A stretch of DNA of 42,385 nucleotides, taken from positions 1 to 42,385 of the forward strand of contig CASFFG010000008.1 of assembly GCA_949293905.1 (NCBI GenBank). Reading direction: 5' to 3'. Below are positions 1 to 8,833 of the stretch, piece by piece. A program made the position numbers and the translations under genes. How positions within the stretch are numbered: position 1 is the first letter of the stretch; each line of letters starts with the position of its first letter. Source of the DNA: an uncultured Christensenella sp. (GTDB taxonomy: Bacteria > Bacillota > Clostridia > Christensenellales > UBA1242). The notes beneath the pieces are model-generated. The model did no database searches, was not told the DNA's origin, and saw only the letters and a list, made by a program, of their open reading frames with translations.

Positions 1-127
1 ATTTTTTATTTATGTTATTAAAATCATTAAAAATATAATAAAAAATACAAATAAATGCTAATTTCTAGTATTTTTTCATGATATTTTGTAATTTTTTTAT
101 TTTTATCAAATTGATTTTTTATATTTT

Positions 128-496
128 TTATAGATTTAGACTTTCAGTTGTCGTTCCCTCACTACACTCTTGATCATACGATTTAATGCCAACTATACTC
201 GAACCGTAAATATCTTCTTTTGAGAAGGTAGTTAGCACATCTTGAACTGTCATTTTAATTCCATACACTGGACGGGCTCTCTCTTTATCCAATACTCTTA
301 GTTTATGATTTAGCATGTTTAATTTATTTAACTTTTCCGTCCTCTCACCAGTTTGACCTTGTCTTAACTGGGTCATTGCGTAAGTCGATTGAATAGCAAC
401 TCTACTCACTAAAACAACATCATCAGGATTTAAATTGTTTAAATTATCATATGTCAAAAGCCGTCTTTTCCTATTTAGCAAATTTTCTTTGTTCAT
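128..496 (-). CDS. Hypothetical protein, 122 aa
   Basis: I do not recognise this protein. It is 122 residues long, charged, without signal peptide or membrane segment, and has a polar Asn/Leu-rich first third (LNNLNPDD). The start is well supported: an AGGAGCGAG ribosome binding site lies just before the ATG. The 16 nt AGGAGCGAGTTATGAA around the start are identical to those at the start of the unknown gene ending at 8102, although the two proteins share no obvious similarity. The gene ends with TAA. It lies downstream of glnS on the same strand, after a pyrimidine-rich spacer of about 190 bp. Coding status is fairly likely from the length and the strong start site; function is unknown. Confidence 0.6.
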   Translation of the reverse strand: MNKENLLNRKRRLLTYDNLNNLNPDDVVLVSRVAIQSTYAMTQLRQGQTGERTEKLNKLNMLNHKLRVLDKERARPVYGIKMTVQDVLTTFSKEDIYGSSIVGIKSYDQECSEGTTTESLNL

Positions 497-682
497 AACT
501 CGCTCCTAAATAATTAAATATTAAACCCCTTATTTTTCTTATCTTGCCATTCACTTTTATCTTTTCTTTTTTCTTTTCAAGTTTTAATTCAATAGCAAAA
601 TTAAAACTGGGTCTACTCTTATTTTTTCTTTTTTATTTCTTATTTCCAGATTTTAATTTTTGAAAATAAATTAAAATTCGGT

Positions 683-2314
683 TTATTTGCTATCTTTTAA
701 CGACACGGTTTCAATATAAACTCTATCTCCTTTTTTAGAGAGTTTACTATCTTCAATATAATATCCCATGCGAACAAACTGCATGTTTGATTTTTGCTTA
801 AATGCAAACGGTTCAATATATGAAATATTTTCGACGAGTGAATTAGGGTTAATGATTTTATCTAAAATCTCTTCTTCATATACTTCGCCTTCTTTGAGTA
901 GATTTCCATATTTTCTAGTGCGAATTTTCTCTGCATGCTTTCTGCTGAGCCAGTGAATAGTGCCCTTAGGCTTAATTCCCTGCTCTTTTGCGTCGTACAT
1001 AATAGAACAATTTAGGTGGTCAATTGCGCCATTTTTATCTTTTACCACCTCATCACATTTAATAACATACGCGCCCATGAGTCTAACATAACCGTTAGGA
1101 GTTAAGCGGAAAAACTTTTTACTAGGTTCTTCCATAAAATCTTCTCTCTCGATATATAGTTCGTTTGAGAAAATAATTTTATGGGATTTAGATTTCGGTT
1201 TAGTTGGATTATTTGAAATGTTTATCTTTTCCGTTTTGTTCGCGTCATAGTTTGTTATATTTACCTTAATAGGGTCGATTACTGCGACTACACGCATTGC
1301 ATTTTGATTTAATTCTTCCCTAATACATGCTTCTAAAATGTGCGGTTGAACTAAACTATTAGACTTTGACACGCCGATTCTTTTACAAAATTCAACGATT
1401 GCCGTTGGAGTATATCCCTTTCTTCTAAAACCTGCAAGGGTAGGAAGACGCGGGTCGTCCCAACCGTCCACATAACCTTTATTTACTAGACTAATGAAAT
1501 ATCTTTTAGAAATTACTGTACCATCGATATTCAATCTTGCGAACTCAATTTGTCGCGGTTTATTCCAAGTAATTAATCTACAATTATCCACTACCCAATT
1601 ATACAGCGGGCGATGGTCTTCAAATTCAAGACTGCAAAGTGAGTGTGTAATATGTTCGTATGCATCACTTAGAGGGTGGGCAAAATCGTACATAGGGTAA
1701 ATACACCATTTATCCCCCTGTCTAAAATGACGGACGTGTTGAATACGGTAGATGACAGGGTCGCGCATATTAATATTAGGGTGTGACATGTCAATTTTAG
1801 CACGAAGAGTTTTCTCCCCGTCTGCATATTTCCCCGCACGCATCTCTTCAAATAATTTTAAATTTTCTTCTATTGAGCGATTTCTATATGGGCTTTCCTG
1901 TCCTGGTTCGGTCAAAGTCCCACGCATATTACTTACTTCTTCCGCCGTTAAATCGCAGACAAACGCCTTTCCCTGCTTTATTAAATCAATCGCACAGTCA
2001 TATATAAATTCATAGTAATCGCTTGCGTAATATAAATGTTTCCACTTAAATCCTAGCCATTTGATGTCATTCATGAGCGCTTTTACATAGTGCATGCTCT
2101 CTTTACTAGGATTGGTGTCGTCCATTCTAAGATTTGTATAACCCTTGAATTTTTGCGCGGTCAAAAAGTCGATACATATTGCCTTAGCATGTCCAATATG
2201 CGTATATCCGTTTGGCTCGGGCGGGAATCGCGTGATAATTGTCTTTAAATTTTTTTCCTTAATATCTTCTACTATCGCTTGTTCGATGAAATTAGTAGGC
2301 GTTATGTTTTCCAT
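683..2314 (-). CDS. glnS: Glutaminyl-tRNA synthetase (class I)
   Basis: The enzyme charges tRNA-Gln with glutamine in the cytoplasm. The class I signature FPPEPNGYTHIGHAK sits at residues 30-44, with HIGH at 39-42. The KMSKS-loop equivalent is VISKR near residue 260, preceded by the GlnRS-type FARLNIDGT. Anticodon-binding beta-barrel sequence follows (LNCSIMYDAKEQGIKPKGTIHWLS). I chose the ATG at 2314 because AAGGAG lies just upstream and homology begins there; the frame is open further upstream but that part is hydrophobic and atypical. The length of 543 aa is normal for the family. Many Firmicutes lack GlnRS and make Gln-tRNA by amidation, so a GlnRS is informative about the lineage. It follows alaS on the same strand, separated by a terminator-like hairpin. 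Confidence 0.95.
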   Translation of the reverse strand: MENITPTNFIEQAIVEDIKEKNLKTIITRFPPEPNGYTHIGHAKAICIDFLTAQKFKGYTNLRMDDTNPSKESMHYVKALMNDIKWLGFKWKHLYYASDYYEFIYDCAIDLIKQGKAFVCDLTAEEVSNMRGTLTEPGQESPYRNRSIEENLKLFEEMRAGKYADGEKTLRAKIDMSHPNINMRDPVIYRIQHVRHFRQGDKWCIYPMYDFAHPLSDAYEHITHSLCSLEFEDHRPLYNWVVDNCRLITWNKPRQIEFARLNIDGTVISKRYFISLVNKGYVDGWDDPRLPTLAGFRRKGYTPTAIVEFCKRIGVSKSNSLVQPHILEACIREELNQNAMRVVAVIDPIKVNITNYDANKTEKINISNNPTKPKSKSHKIIFSNELYIEREDFMEEPSKKFFRLTPNGYVRLMGAYVIKCDEVVKDKNGAIDHLNCSIMYDAKEQGIKPKGTIHWLSRKHAEKIRTRKYGNLLKEGEVYEEEILDKIINPNSLVENISYIEPFAFKQKSNMQFVRMGYYIEDSKLSKKGDRVYIETVSLKDSK

Positions 2315-2452
2315 TTTCTCTCCTTGGTTTAGAAAAGTTACGATTCTATTTTTATTTGTCGTAATTTTTATAATAGCATTATAATATAACACGGATAAAA
2401 TGTAAAATAATTTAATAAAAAAATTAGATTCTACCACTCTAATTTCAGTAGA

Positions 2453-2519
2453 ATAAAAAATATCGCACAATTTTCTTAAGTGGTACTTAGAGTAATCACT
2501 TCATTTTTGCGATATTTTC
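2453..2519 (-). terminator. Hairpin terminator downstream of alaS
   Basis: Read on the minus strand, AAAATATCGCA and TGCGATATTTT form an 11-bp stem, with a smaller AAGTG/CACTT stem inside, followed by a T-rich run. It lies directly after the alaS stop codon and is a plausible intrinsic terminator between alaS and glnS. Confidence 0.6.
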
Positions 2520-2524
2520 CATAT

Positions 2525-4348
2525 TTATTCTAAAATAGCCTTGATGCGTCTTACACCCGCGCTAGAACTCTCTTCTTTCACGATTTTAAATTTACCTAGT
2601 TCGCTCGCGTTTTTCACATGCGGTCCGGTACAAATTTCTTTCGACACATCGCCGATAGAATATACCGTCACAATATCAGGGTATCTTTCGATAAATTGAT
2701 GCTCCGCCCCTATCTCTACTGCCTTGGTTTTAGGCATCTCTTCGTGAGTGACATCATAGCCTGCTTTTATCCATTCATTCACTATATCTTGCGTTTTTTG
2801 AAGTTCTTCTTCCGTCATTTTGTGGTCACAAGGGAAATCAAAGCGTAATCTCTCCGGTGTAATATTTGACCCCATTTGATGACAATTTTCACCTAAAACC
2901 TTTTTAAGAGCGGCATTTAAAAGATGTGTAGCCGTATGATATTTAGTGGTCTGCTCACCAGTATCACTAAGCCCGCTCTTAAACTCACCCTGTTGCACTG
3001 CTTTTGATTTCTCTTGATGCTCAGCGAATGCTTGCTTAAAACCTTCTTCGTCTACACTATACCCGCGCTCGCCCGCTAGTTCTACCGTCAATTCGATAGG
3101 AAAACCGAATGTATCATACAATCTAAACGCAGACTTTCCATTTATTTCGTCCTTTACAATTTCGCCCGTCTTAGACGCAAACTGTTTATGTCTTTCAATG
3201 CCATTTATTACTTTATCAAACTCTTTAAGCCCAAGTTCAAGCGCCTTATTGAATTTTTCAATCTCCTTTTTTATCTCGTCAAGAATAAAACTCTCTTTCT
3301 CTACTAGGAGTGGATATGCTTCATTATACACTTTTTCAATATAGATTTTTGCCACTTCTAATAAGTTATCCGTCTTTAATCCAATTTTATTTGCGTGTCT
3401 AATTGCTCTACGCATAATTCGTCTTAAAATATATCCCGCTCCAATATTGCTAGGAAGAATCCCATTCTTGTCGCCTATTAGCATAACGGTCGTGCGCATG
3501 TGGTCGGCAATAATTCGCATTGATTTTGTGATACTTTCGTCCGTTCCATATTTTACGCCTATCGCGCGTTCCAAACTTGCGATAACATCTACGAATAAAT
3601 CCGTCATATATCCGTCTGTAATACCATTTAAGAACATAAGCATTCGTTCAAAGCCGAACCCTGTATCAACATTTTTATTTTTCAATGGGATATAGCCATT
3701 TTCAGTCTTTTTGTATTGCATATAGACGTCGTTCCCAATTTCAACATATCGACCACACTTGCAATCTATATCACAATTTGGTGAACACTTCTTATCTGTT
3801 GACGGATAGAACCACTCGTTATCTGGTCCGCATGGAGTTCCGGTTGTACCTTCCAACTCCCACCAGTTATCTTCCTTGCCTTTATAATAGATATTTTCTT
3901 CTCTTATCCCGAGCGCCTTCAAATATCCTGCTGTCTCTTCATCTCGTGGAACGCTCTCGTTTCCTTCAAATACAGTGACACATATTTTATCCTTATCTAA
4001 ACCGAACACCTTTGTTAAAAGTTCAAATGTCCATGCCGTCTTTTCTTTCTTGAAATAATCACCTAAACTCCAATTACCCATCATTTCAAAAAATGTGAAA
4101 TGAGCTGCATCTCCAACAGCATCAATATCTACCGTTCTAACACAGCCTTGTACATTACACAATCTCTTCTTTCCGCTTGGATGCGGAGCACCGAGCAAAT
4201 AAGGCATAAGCGGTTGCATGCCCGCAACATTAAACATAACTCCCGTACTTCCATCCCCAATTAATGAGACTGCTCCTATATTTATATGTCCCTTGCTTTC
4301 ATAAAAATTTAACCATTTTTCGCGCAATTCTTTACTTGTAATCTTCAT
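2525..4348 (-). CDS. alaS: Alanyl-tRNA synthetase, short form without C-Ala domain
   Basis: The enzyme charges tRNA-Ala. The N-terminal catalytic core is intact (WLNFYESKGH, GMQPLMPYLLG, then TFFEMMGNWSLGDYFK). The editing domain is present, with zinc ligands H471 and H475 (HTATH) and C573/H577 (CTGPH). The protein then stops at 607 residues, whereas typical bacterial AlaRS is about 870. The missing part is the C-terminal C-Ala oligomerisation/tRNA-elbow domain. It ends in a normal TAA right after the editing-domain SSSAGVRRIKA motif, followed by a terminator hairpin, so this looks like a natural short form rather than a lesion. An AGGAGA ribosome binding site precedes the ATG. It lies 51 bp downstream of tmk. 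Confidence 0.95.
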   Translation of the reverse strand: MKITSKELREKWLNFYESKGHINIGAVSLIGDGSTGVMFNVAGMQPLMPYLLGAPHPSGKKRLCNVQGCVRTVDIDAVGDAAHFTFFEMMGNWSLGDYFKKEKTAWTFELLTKVFGLDKDKICVTVFEGNESVPRDEETAGYLKALGIREENIYYKGKEDNWWELEGTTGTPCGPDNEWFYPSTDKKCSPNCDIDCKCGRYVEIGNDVYMQYKKTENGYIPLKNKNVDTGFGFERMLMFLNGITDGYMTDLFVDVIASLERAIGVKYGTDESITKSMRIIADHMRTTVMLIGDKNGILPSNIGAGYILRRIMRRAIRHANKIGLKTDNLLEVAKIYIEKVYNEAYPLLVEKESFILDEIKKEIEKFNKALELGLKEFDKVINGIERHKQFASKTGEIVKDEINGKSAFRLYDTFGFPIELTVELAGERGYSVDEEGFKQAFAEHQEKSKAVQQGEFKSGLSDTGEQTTKYHTATHLLNAALKKVLGENCHQMGSNITPERLRFDFPCDHKMTEEELQKTQDIVNEWIKAGYDVTHEEMPKTKAVEIGAEHQFIERYPDIVTVYSIGDVSKEICTGPHVKNASELGKFKIVKEESSSAGVRRIKAILE

Positions 4349-4399
4349 AGTGTCTCCTAAAAACTCACTGATTTTAGCACAAATTAATGAAAATGTAAA

Positions 4400-5059
4400 C
4401 TATAAATCTAAAATTTTAATTATCTCTTCATGTATTTTTTCTATGCCTTTAATCTCACCTATTACATTTACGCAATTTACATGCTCCCAACCGTACCTTT
4501 CGCTAACATATTTTGCACGCTCATACGCTTTAAAAATATGTTCATTATCTTCTTCTAAAATATCCTTTTTCTCACCATTCTTTAATGATTTTCGCTCATG
4601 CATAAGTTTCTGCGAAAATTTTGGTGGCATATCTAAAAATATTGTCACGTCTGGGCGAGGTAGTCCTAATTTTTCGTACTCAAAATCTTCAACCCAATTT
4701 AAGAAATTATCTAATTCGTCAAAATCCTCTATTCGTGTGGATTGGTGTATCATATTGCTTGAAGTATATCGGTCAAACAAGATATAATCATAGTCATCTA
4801 TGTTAAAAGTTCGCATAGTACAAAGCCTATCCACCGCATACAGTGAACTCGCTTGATACCCGTTTAATTCACTATTTTCCCCCAACTCTCCATTTAGATA
4901 CATCTTAACAGCGCCACTTGATTTGCTCTCGTAGTTAGGGAAACTTACAAGTTTTACACTATAGCCTAATTTTAAAAGGTATTCATACAATAGTTTGGTT
5001 TGGGTAGCCTTACCGCTCCCGTCCGTTCCTTCAATATCTATAAGTTTACATTTCTTCAT
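4400..5059 (-). CDS. tmk: Thymidylate kinase
   Basis: The enzyme phosphorylates dTMP to dTDP with ATP for DNA synthesis. The P-loop GTDGSGKATQ is at residues 11-20. The DRY motif (FDRYTSSNMIHQS) is near residue 96, and a Pro-Arg-Pro-Asp segment (GLPRPDVTIFLDMPP) precedes the lid region. The length of 219 aa is normal. The ATG is preceded by no Shine-Dalgarno sequence. Instead a -10 box TATAAT ends exactly 6 nt upstream, so the mRNA probably begins at or next to the start codon. The stop is TAG. alaS follows 51 bp downstream, so the two may be co-transcribed. Confidence 0.95.
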   Translation of the reverse strand: MKKCKLIDIEGTDGSGKATQTKLLYEYLLKLGYSVKLVSFPNYESKSSGAVKMYLNGELGENSELNGYQASSLYAVDRLCTMRTFNIDDYDYILFDRYTSSNMIHQSTRIEDFDELDNFLNWVEDFEYEKLGLPRPDVTIFLDMPPKFSQKLMHERKSLKNGEKKDILEEDNEHIFKAYERAKYVSERYGWEHVNCVNVIGEIKGIEKIHEEIIKILDL

Positions 5060-5065
5060 AACTTT

Positions 5066-5094
5066 ATTATATCATTTTTTGTTTTATTAATCAA
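5066..5094 (-). promoter_or_regulatory. Promoter of tmk, leaderless geometry
   Basis: On the minus strand there is TTGATT, a 17-bp spacer, TATAAT, then 6 nt to the tmk ATG. The hexamers and spacing fit a sigma-A promoter. The predicted transcript start coincides with the start codon. Confidence 0.75.
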
Positions 5095-5262
5095 TCTAAC
5101 GAACATGAAGAATTGATTTTCTCTGTCTAAATTTTTTCATCTTGAAATTTTAGTTCAGCGATAAAGTTTATAATTCATTTTCCCATACGATCGTCTCAAC
5201 TCCTTTTGTTATAAATTAATAATATAATAGGAATATATATTTATAAAAGAATTTTCTTTCAA

Positions 5263-5289
5263 TTGACAAACAATAATAAAATTTATAAA
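5263..5289 (+). promoter_or_regulatory. Probable promoter of the DUF4097 gene
   Basis: TTGACA at 5263 is followed by TATAAA at 5284, giving a short 15-bp spacer. The -10 ends 8 nt before the ATG at 5298 and no Shine-Dalgarno sequence is visible, so this may be another leaderless gene. The short spacer makes the call less sure than for tmk. Confidence 0.45.
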
Positions 5290-5297
5290 ATATTTAC

Positions 5298-6725
5298 ATG
5301 AAGAAATTTTGGAAATATACTTTAATCACGATTTTACTACTCATAGGGTTGTTCTGTGTGGCAATACTATATCTATTTTTCGTGCCTAATTCCAACCTTT
5401 TTGGGATAATGTATATTAGTTTAAATGAAAATGTATATTCTCCTGCATACAGCGTAACTGAAAATAATTTAATTACGATAACTTCTCGTTCTTATCCTGT
5501 TCGATTTGTAACAAGCGCAAACGAATTTTTATCAATTCGAGTATATGCGAATTCGCTAGGATTTGTACTCGAAGACAATAGCAAAGCGGAAATAAAAGAT
5601 GAAATAACCTCAAACGGTTTAAACATAGAGATTAGTGAGCCTCATGGTGCATGCGTATATAACAATTCGTTTATCGAAATTAGAATTCCAGAAGGTTCAA
5701 ATATTGACATATCATTGAAAAATCAAAACGCATCAACCACTTTTAATGTAGCAGATTTGAGCATTAATGATTTATCATACTCGACAACCAACGGCGACTT
5801 TAGCATGCTCTCGGGGACGATTAATGGCGAACTAAACCTAAATCTAAATAGAGCAACCTTTACTTTGTCCGCCGATGTCGTCACAAACGAAAATACTGTC
5901 ACATTAAATTTAACTAGCGGTAGTTTTGTCGCACGAGATAGTGTTTTAGACAATGTTTATATTGATAACAACGACCGTGGAGTGATAATACTAGGGGATT
6001 GTAACTACTTACATTCAAGAAATGACCTTGCCGGCGGACGCATAGAAGCGACCCGTGTAGGTATGATTGAATTAAATAGTAGTGACACAGATGTATATAT
6101 AGACAATCTGGAAGGCGGATCTATCGAACTCACAAAATCCGGCGAAATTTCTATTGATACTGTTTCTGGGGACCCTTATCTAACCACAAGTTCGGGGTCA
6201 ATTTACATTAAAAATTTAGTTTCAAATGCTAATTTAAGTACAACGAGCAACGGCTCTATTACCGTCAACCTTGCACATGCGGATATTACGGCCGAAACGA
6301 CATATGGAGATATTGATATCACTTTCATTTCAGGAGATGGAGATAGCACGGTTAATTTTATAGATGCAACGACTTCAAATGGAAGAATTGATTTATACAA
6401 TGTAGATAGAACTCTCATAAGAATCGCTGACCGCGGAAGAGCATATGTCTACTTCAATGATGTGAACGGAACAAGTGTGATAGATGGTGAGAATGGAGAA
6501 GTCTACATGCAATTTAATTCAAACAATAACCTTACTTTAACTACATCTTCAACATCTGGAAATGTGAATGTATATTACGAAGGAATTCCATATGGCGAGC
6601 CTTATACTGGACGCACAGCAAATACCTTCACAATAAATGCGGGTGGGAATAATTCTATCGATGTATCTACTAATAGCGGAAATCTTCGAGTTAGAGATAA
6701 CACCTTTGCTGAAATGGATAGATAA
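5298..6725 (+). CDS. Membrane-anchored DUF4097-type beta-repeat surface protein
   Basis: The protein starts with a charged tip and one hydrophobic segment (residues about 8-28), which would anchor it in the membrane with the remainder outside. The rest is made of short beta-strand repeats rich in Ser, Thr, Asn and Asp (for example LTTSSGSIYIKN, LSTTSNGSITVN, ATTSNGRIDLYNV), the pattern of DUF4097/adhesin-like right-handed beta-helix proteins. The length is 475 aa, with no LPXTG or second membrane segment. A smaller protein of the same type is at 41367. The exact role is unknown; surface or envelope-stress-related functions are plausible by analogy. It lies divergent from tmk and convergent with nrnA. 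Confidence 0.75.
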   Translation: MKKFWKYTLITILLLIGLFCVAILYLFFVPNSNLFGIMYISLNENVYSPAYSVTENNLITITSRSYPVRFVTSANEFLSIRVYANSLGFVLEDNSKAEIKDEITSNGLNIEISEPHGACVYNNSFIEIRIPEGSNIDISLKNQNASTTFNVADLSINDLSYSTTNGDFSMLSGTINGELNLNLNRATFTLSADVVTNENTVTLNLTSGSFVARDSVLDNVYIDNNDRGVIILGDCNYLHSRNDLAGGRIEATRVGMIELNSSDTDVYIDNLEGGSIELTKSGEISIDTVSGDPYLTTSSGSIYIKNLVSNANLSTTSNGSITVNLAHADITAETTYGDIDITFISGDGDSTVNFIDATTSNGRIDLYNVDRTLIRIADRGRAYVYFNDVNGTSVIDGENGEVYMQFNSNNNLTLTTSSTSGNVNVYYEGIPYGEPYTGRTANTFTINAGGNNSIDVSTNSGNLRVRDNTFAEMDR

Positions 6726-6742
6726 ATCATAAACGTAATTAT

Positions 6743-6797
6743 TAAAAAACCTTATCTATAGAAAGTGAGATTTACTTTTCTTTAGATAAGGATTTTT
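6743..6797. terminator. Bidirectional terminator
   Basis: AAAAACCTTATCTA pairs with TAGATAAGGATTTTTT, with A and T runs on the two flanks. It lies between the convergent DUF4097 gene and the nrnA-like gene and can serve both. Confidence 0.75.
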
Positions 6798-6822
6798 TAT
6801 ATAAATTAACTAATGTTGTGGC

Positions 6823-7824
6823 TTAAAATTTATACTTTTTAAACGGGCTAGTGTTGATATCTTCATTTCTTACCAATTTCCCCAATTCTTTTTTCATAGT
6901 TTCGATAATCTCTTTTAACTTAAGCGAGGTCGGGAGTGCGGCTGCTCCCGCATGTCCACCACCGCCATACCTTTTTGCTATTTCGCTGATATCAAAACCG
7001 GGTTTTGCTCGCATGTTTACATAATAATTGTCGTTACGCGGAACTATAAGACAAGAGATTTGCACTCCTTCCGTTTGATTTAACATATTCACAATACCAT
7101 AATAATTCTCATATGTTGTGTTATATTTTTTCTCGTCGTCTTTTGATATAAACGAGATAATAAGCCTTTTATCACAACAAAATTCGGCATTATTTATGAC
7201 TAAACCACTCATCTTTAAATTAATAACAGTGTGAGTCCCTAAAAAATAATCATAAATTGATTTTACATCTACATGTGAGATACATTCGCTGGCGAGTTTC
7301 ATCGTTTTACCAGTAAAATTTCCAACAGTAAAATTCATAGTATCCATCATTATACCAGTATACAATCGCTCATAGCAGGACGGACTAATTTTTGTTTTGT
7401 AAGTCTTAAATATCTCAAAAATCATCTCACAAGTTGAGCTAGTATTTTCAACCAGATTTTCCATTCCAAAATAATTATTCGTAGCATGATGGTCGATGAC
7501 GAGAGTATATTTTGCTTTCTCGACCAATGCAAAGTACTCGCAAACTCTATCAAGATTCGGGCTATCTAGGACAATAGCAACTTCATACTTTTTTACTTTG
7601 GGATTTAATTCAATGCCCTTTAAAATATCTTTAGATTTCTCAGGGATATCCTTACATGACGCGAATAAATCTATATTTTTTATATTGAATGTTGTATTTA
7701 AAAACTCACGCATAGCATACATGCTACAAAGCGAGTCTGGGTCAGGGTCAACATGACCAATTATACATACACTTTTATACCCTTTTATCTTATCAATCGC
7801 CCTTATTATATCACTCTTTTTCAT
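6823..7824 (-). CDS. nrnA: DHH/DHHA1 phosphoesterase, NrnA-like
   Basis: Members of this family degrade short oligoribonucleotides and dephosphorylate pAp, or hydrolyse cyclic dinucleotides. The metal-binding motifs are visible: GHVDPDPDS at residues 23-31, LDSPN at 86-90, DHH at 111-113 and the DHHA1 glycine motif GGGGHAGAAA near residue 290. The length of 333 aa matches stand-alone NrnA; there are no membrane or PAS/GGDEF domains, so it is not GdpP. A -10 box ends 6 nt before the ATG with no ribosome binding site, another leaderless candidate. The precise substrate cannot be told from sequence alone. Confidence 0.85.
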   Translation of the reverse strand: MKKSDIIRAIDKIKGYKSVCIIGHVDPDPDSLCSMYAMREFLNTTFNIKNIDLFASCKDIPEKSKDILKGIELNPKVKKYEVAIVLDSPNLDRVCEYFALVEKAKYTLVIDHHATNNYFGMENLVENTSSTCEMIFEIFKTYKTKISPSCYERLYTGIMMDTMNFTVGNFTGKTMKLASECISHVDVKSIYDYFLGTHTVINLKMSGLVINNAEFCCDKRLIISFISKDDEKKYNTTYENYYGIVNMLNQTEGVQISCLIVPRNDNYYVNMRAKPGFDISEIAKRYGGGGHAGAAALPTSLKLKEIIETMKKELGKLVRNEDINTSPFKKYKF

Positions 7825-7830
7825 GTGAAT

Positions 7831-7859
7831 ATTTTACCAATATCCTAAAAAAATTGCAA
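7831..7859 (-). promoter_or_regulatory. Promoter of the nrnA-like gene, leaderless geometry
   Basis: On the minus strand there is TTGCAA, a 17-bp spacer, TAAAAT, then 6 nt to the ATG. No Shine-Dalgarno sequence lies between -10 and start. Confidence 0.65.
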
Positions 7860-7918
7860 GAAAACTCATATCCAAAAAAGGCAAAAGAGATTTAATATTC
7901 CACAAAATAAACAAAAAG

Positions 7919-7983
7919 TTATCCACATTTTGTGGATAACTCTGTGGATAACTTGTGGATAACTACATATTTCGTGTGGATAA
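7919..7983. other. Cluster of five consensus DnaA boxes
   Basis: Five perfect copies of the 9-mer TTATCCACA lie within 65 bp. One is on the plus strand (7919-7927) and four are on the minus strand (7931-7939, 7943-7951, 7954-7962, 7975-7983). Both flanks are AT-rich and gene-free. This is denser and closer to consensus than the boxes between dnaA and dnaN. It could be the functional origin, a second part of a split origin, or a DnaA-titrating or regulatory site. Confidence 0.85.
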
Positions 7984-8101
7984 CTCATATTTCGACAAGA
8001 TTTTTAACCTTATTTTGTATGTCAACTAAAAGTTCCATTTAGAAGTGCATTTTGCAAATATTTGACCAGAAAATTTTAATTTTACATTTTAAATATTCTA
8101 T

Positions 8102-8617
8102 TTAGAGTGTTTCACCTTCTCCTGCATTTACACCGTACTCTTTAACCAAATCTCTTAATTTTAATCTTCCTCTAAGTGATTCACCTAAACTCAAAATATC
8201 GGTGTTTTCATCATCTATGTAAATTTTATTTGCAACCTTTCTATAAGTCTCTTTTGTCTCTTTGTCTTCTTCATTTAAATTACTTATAAATAGTTTGCTT
8301 GGATAATAGTAAAAGCCAGGCCCAATACAATCAATATGTCTTCCTAGCGACATCGTTTTATATAAATCATCGGTTGATGAAGTAGTTCTATATGCTATAA
8401 ACTCAGCAACGCTCTCATTTTTGTGATATATGCCGATTGTTAATTTATTAGAAAACTCTTCAATATATTTTACATTTAGATATTCACGGATATCTTTTTC
8501 TCTCGAGACATCTTTTGGAATATCATATTCTGGAAAACTGGCATAAACTCTCAATTTTTCGCCATTAAAATATTCTTTAGATAACGCGTTGATTAATTCA
8601 TTTAGTTTAATTTTCAT
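8102..8617 (-). CDS. Hypothetical protein, 171 aa
   Basis: I do not recognise this protein. It has 171 residues with alternating hydrophobic and charged stretches, suggesting a soluble alpha/beta fold (YVKYIEEFSNKLTIGIYHK, then GPGFYYYPSKLFISNL). No signal peptide, membrane segment or catalytic motif is visible. The start at 8617 is chosen because AGGAGCGAGTT lies directly before the ATG; the frame remains open for 11 codons upstream. The 16-nt start region is identical to that of the unknown gene at 128-496. It lies between the DnaA-box cluster and a CwlD-like amidase that is transcribed the other way. Confidence 0.65.
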   Translation of the reverse strand: MKIKLNELINALSKEYFNGEKLRVYASFPEYDIPKDVSREKDIREYLNVKYIEEFSNKLTIGIYHKNESVAEFIAYRTTSSTDDLYKTMSLGRHIDCIGPGFYYYPSKLFISNLNEEDKETKETYRKVANKIYIDDENTDILSLGESLRGRLKLRDLVKEYGVNAGEGETL

Positions 8618-8833
8618 AACTCGCTCCTTAACTTTGTTAGATTTTATCATATTGTAACTTGATTGTCAATAATAAACTTAAAACATTATCAAATTTACAT
8701 AAGATTTATGCACAAATTTATTAATTTCTCCAAAATGATATGGCTCATAAAAAAAACAAAAAATCGATAGATTTTGGTGTATAAGATTTTTATAATTTGT
8801 CCTATTTTATCCAGATTTTAAATATACTAATCT

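Noticed and set aside
480-683. Lys/Glu-rich open frame on the minus strand between glnS and the first small gene
   Set aside because: Low-complexity translation of a pyrimidine-rich strand, without start site, overlapping the well-supported ribosome binding site of the small gene.
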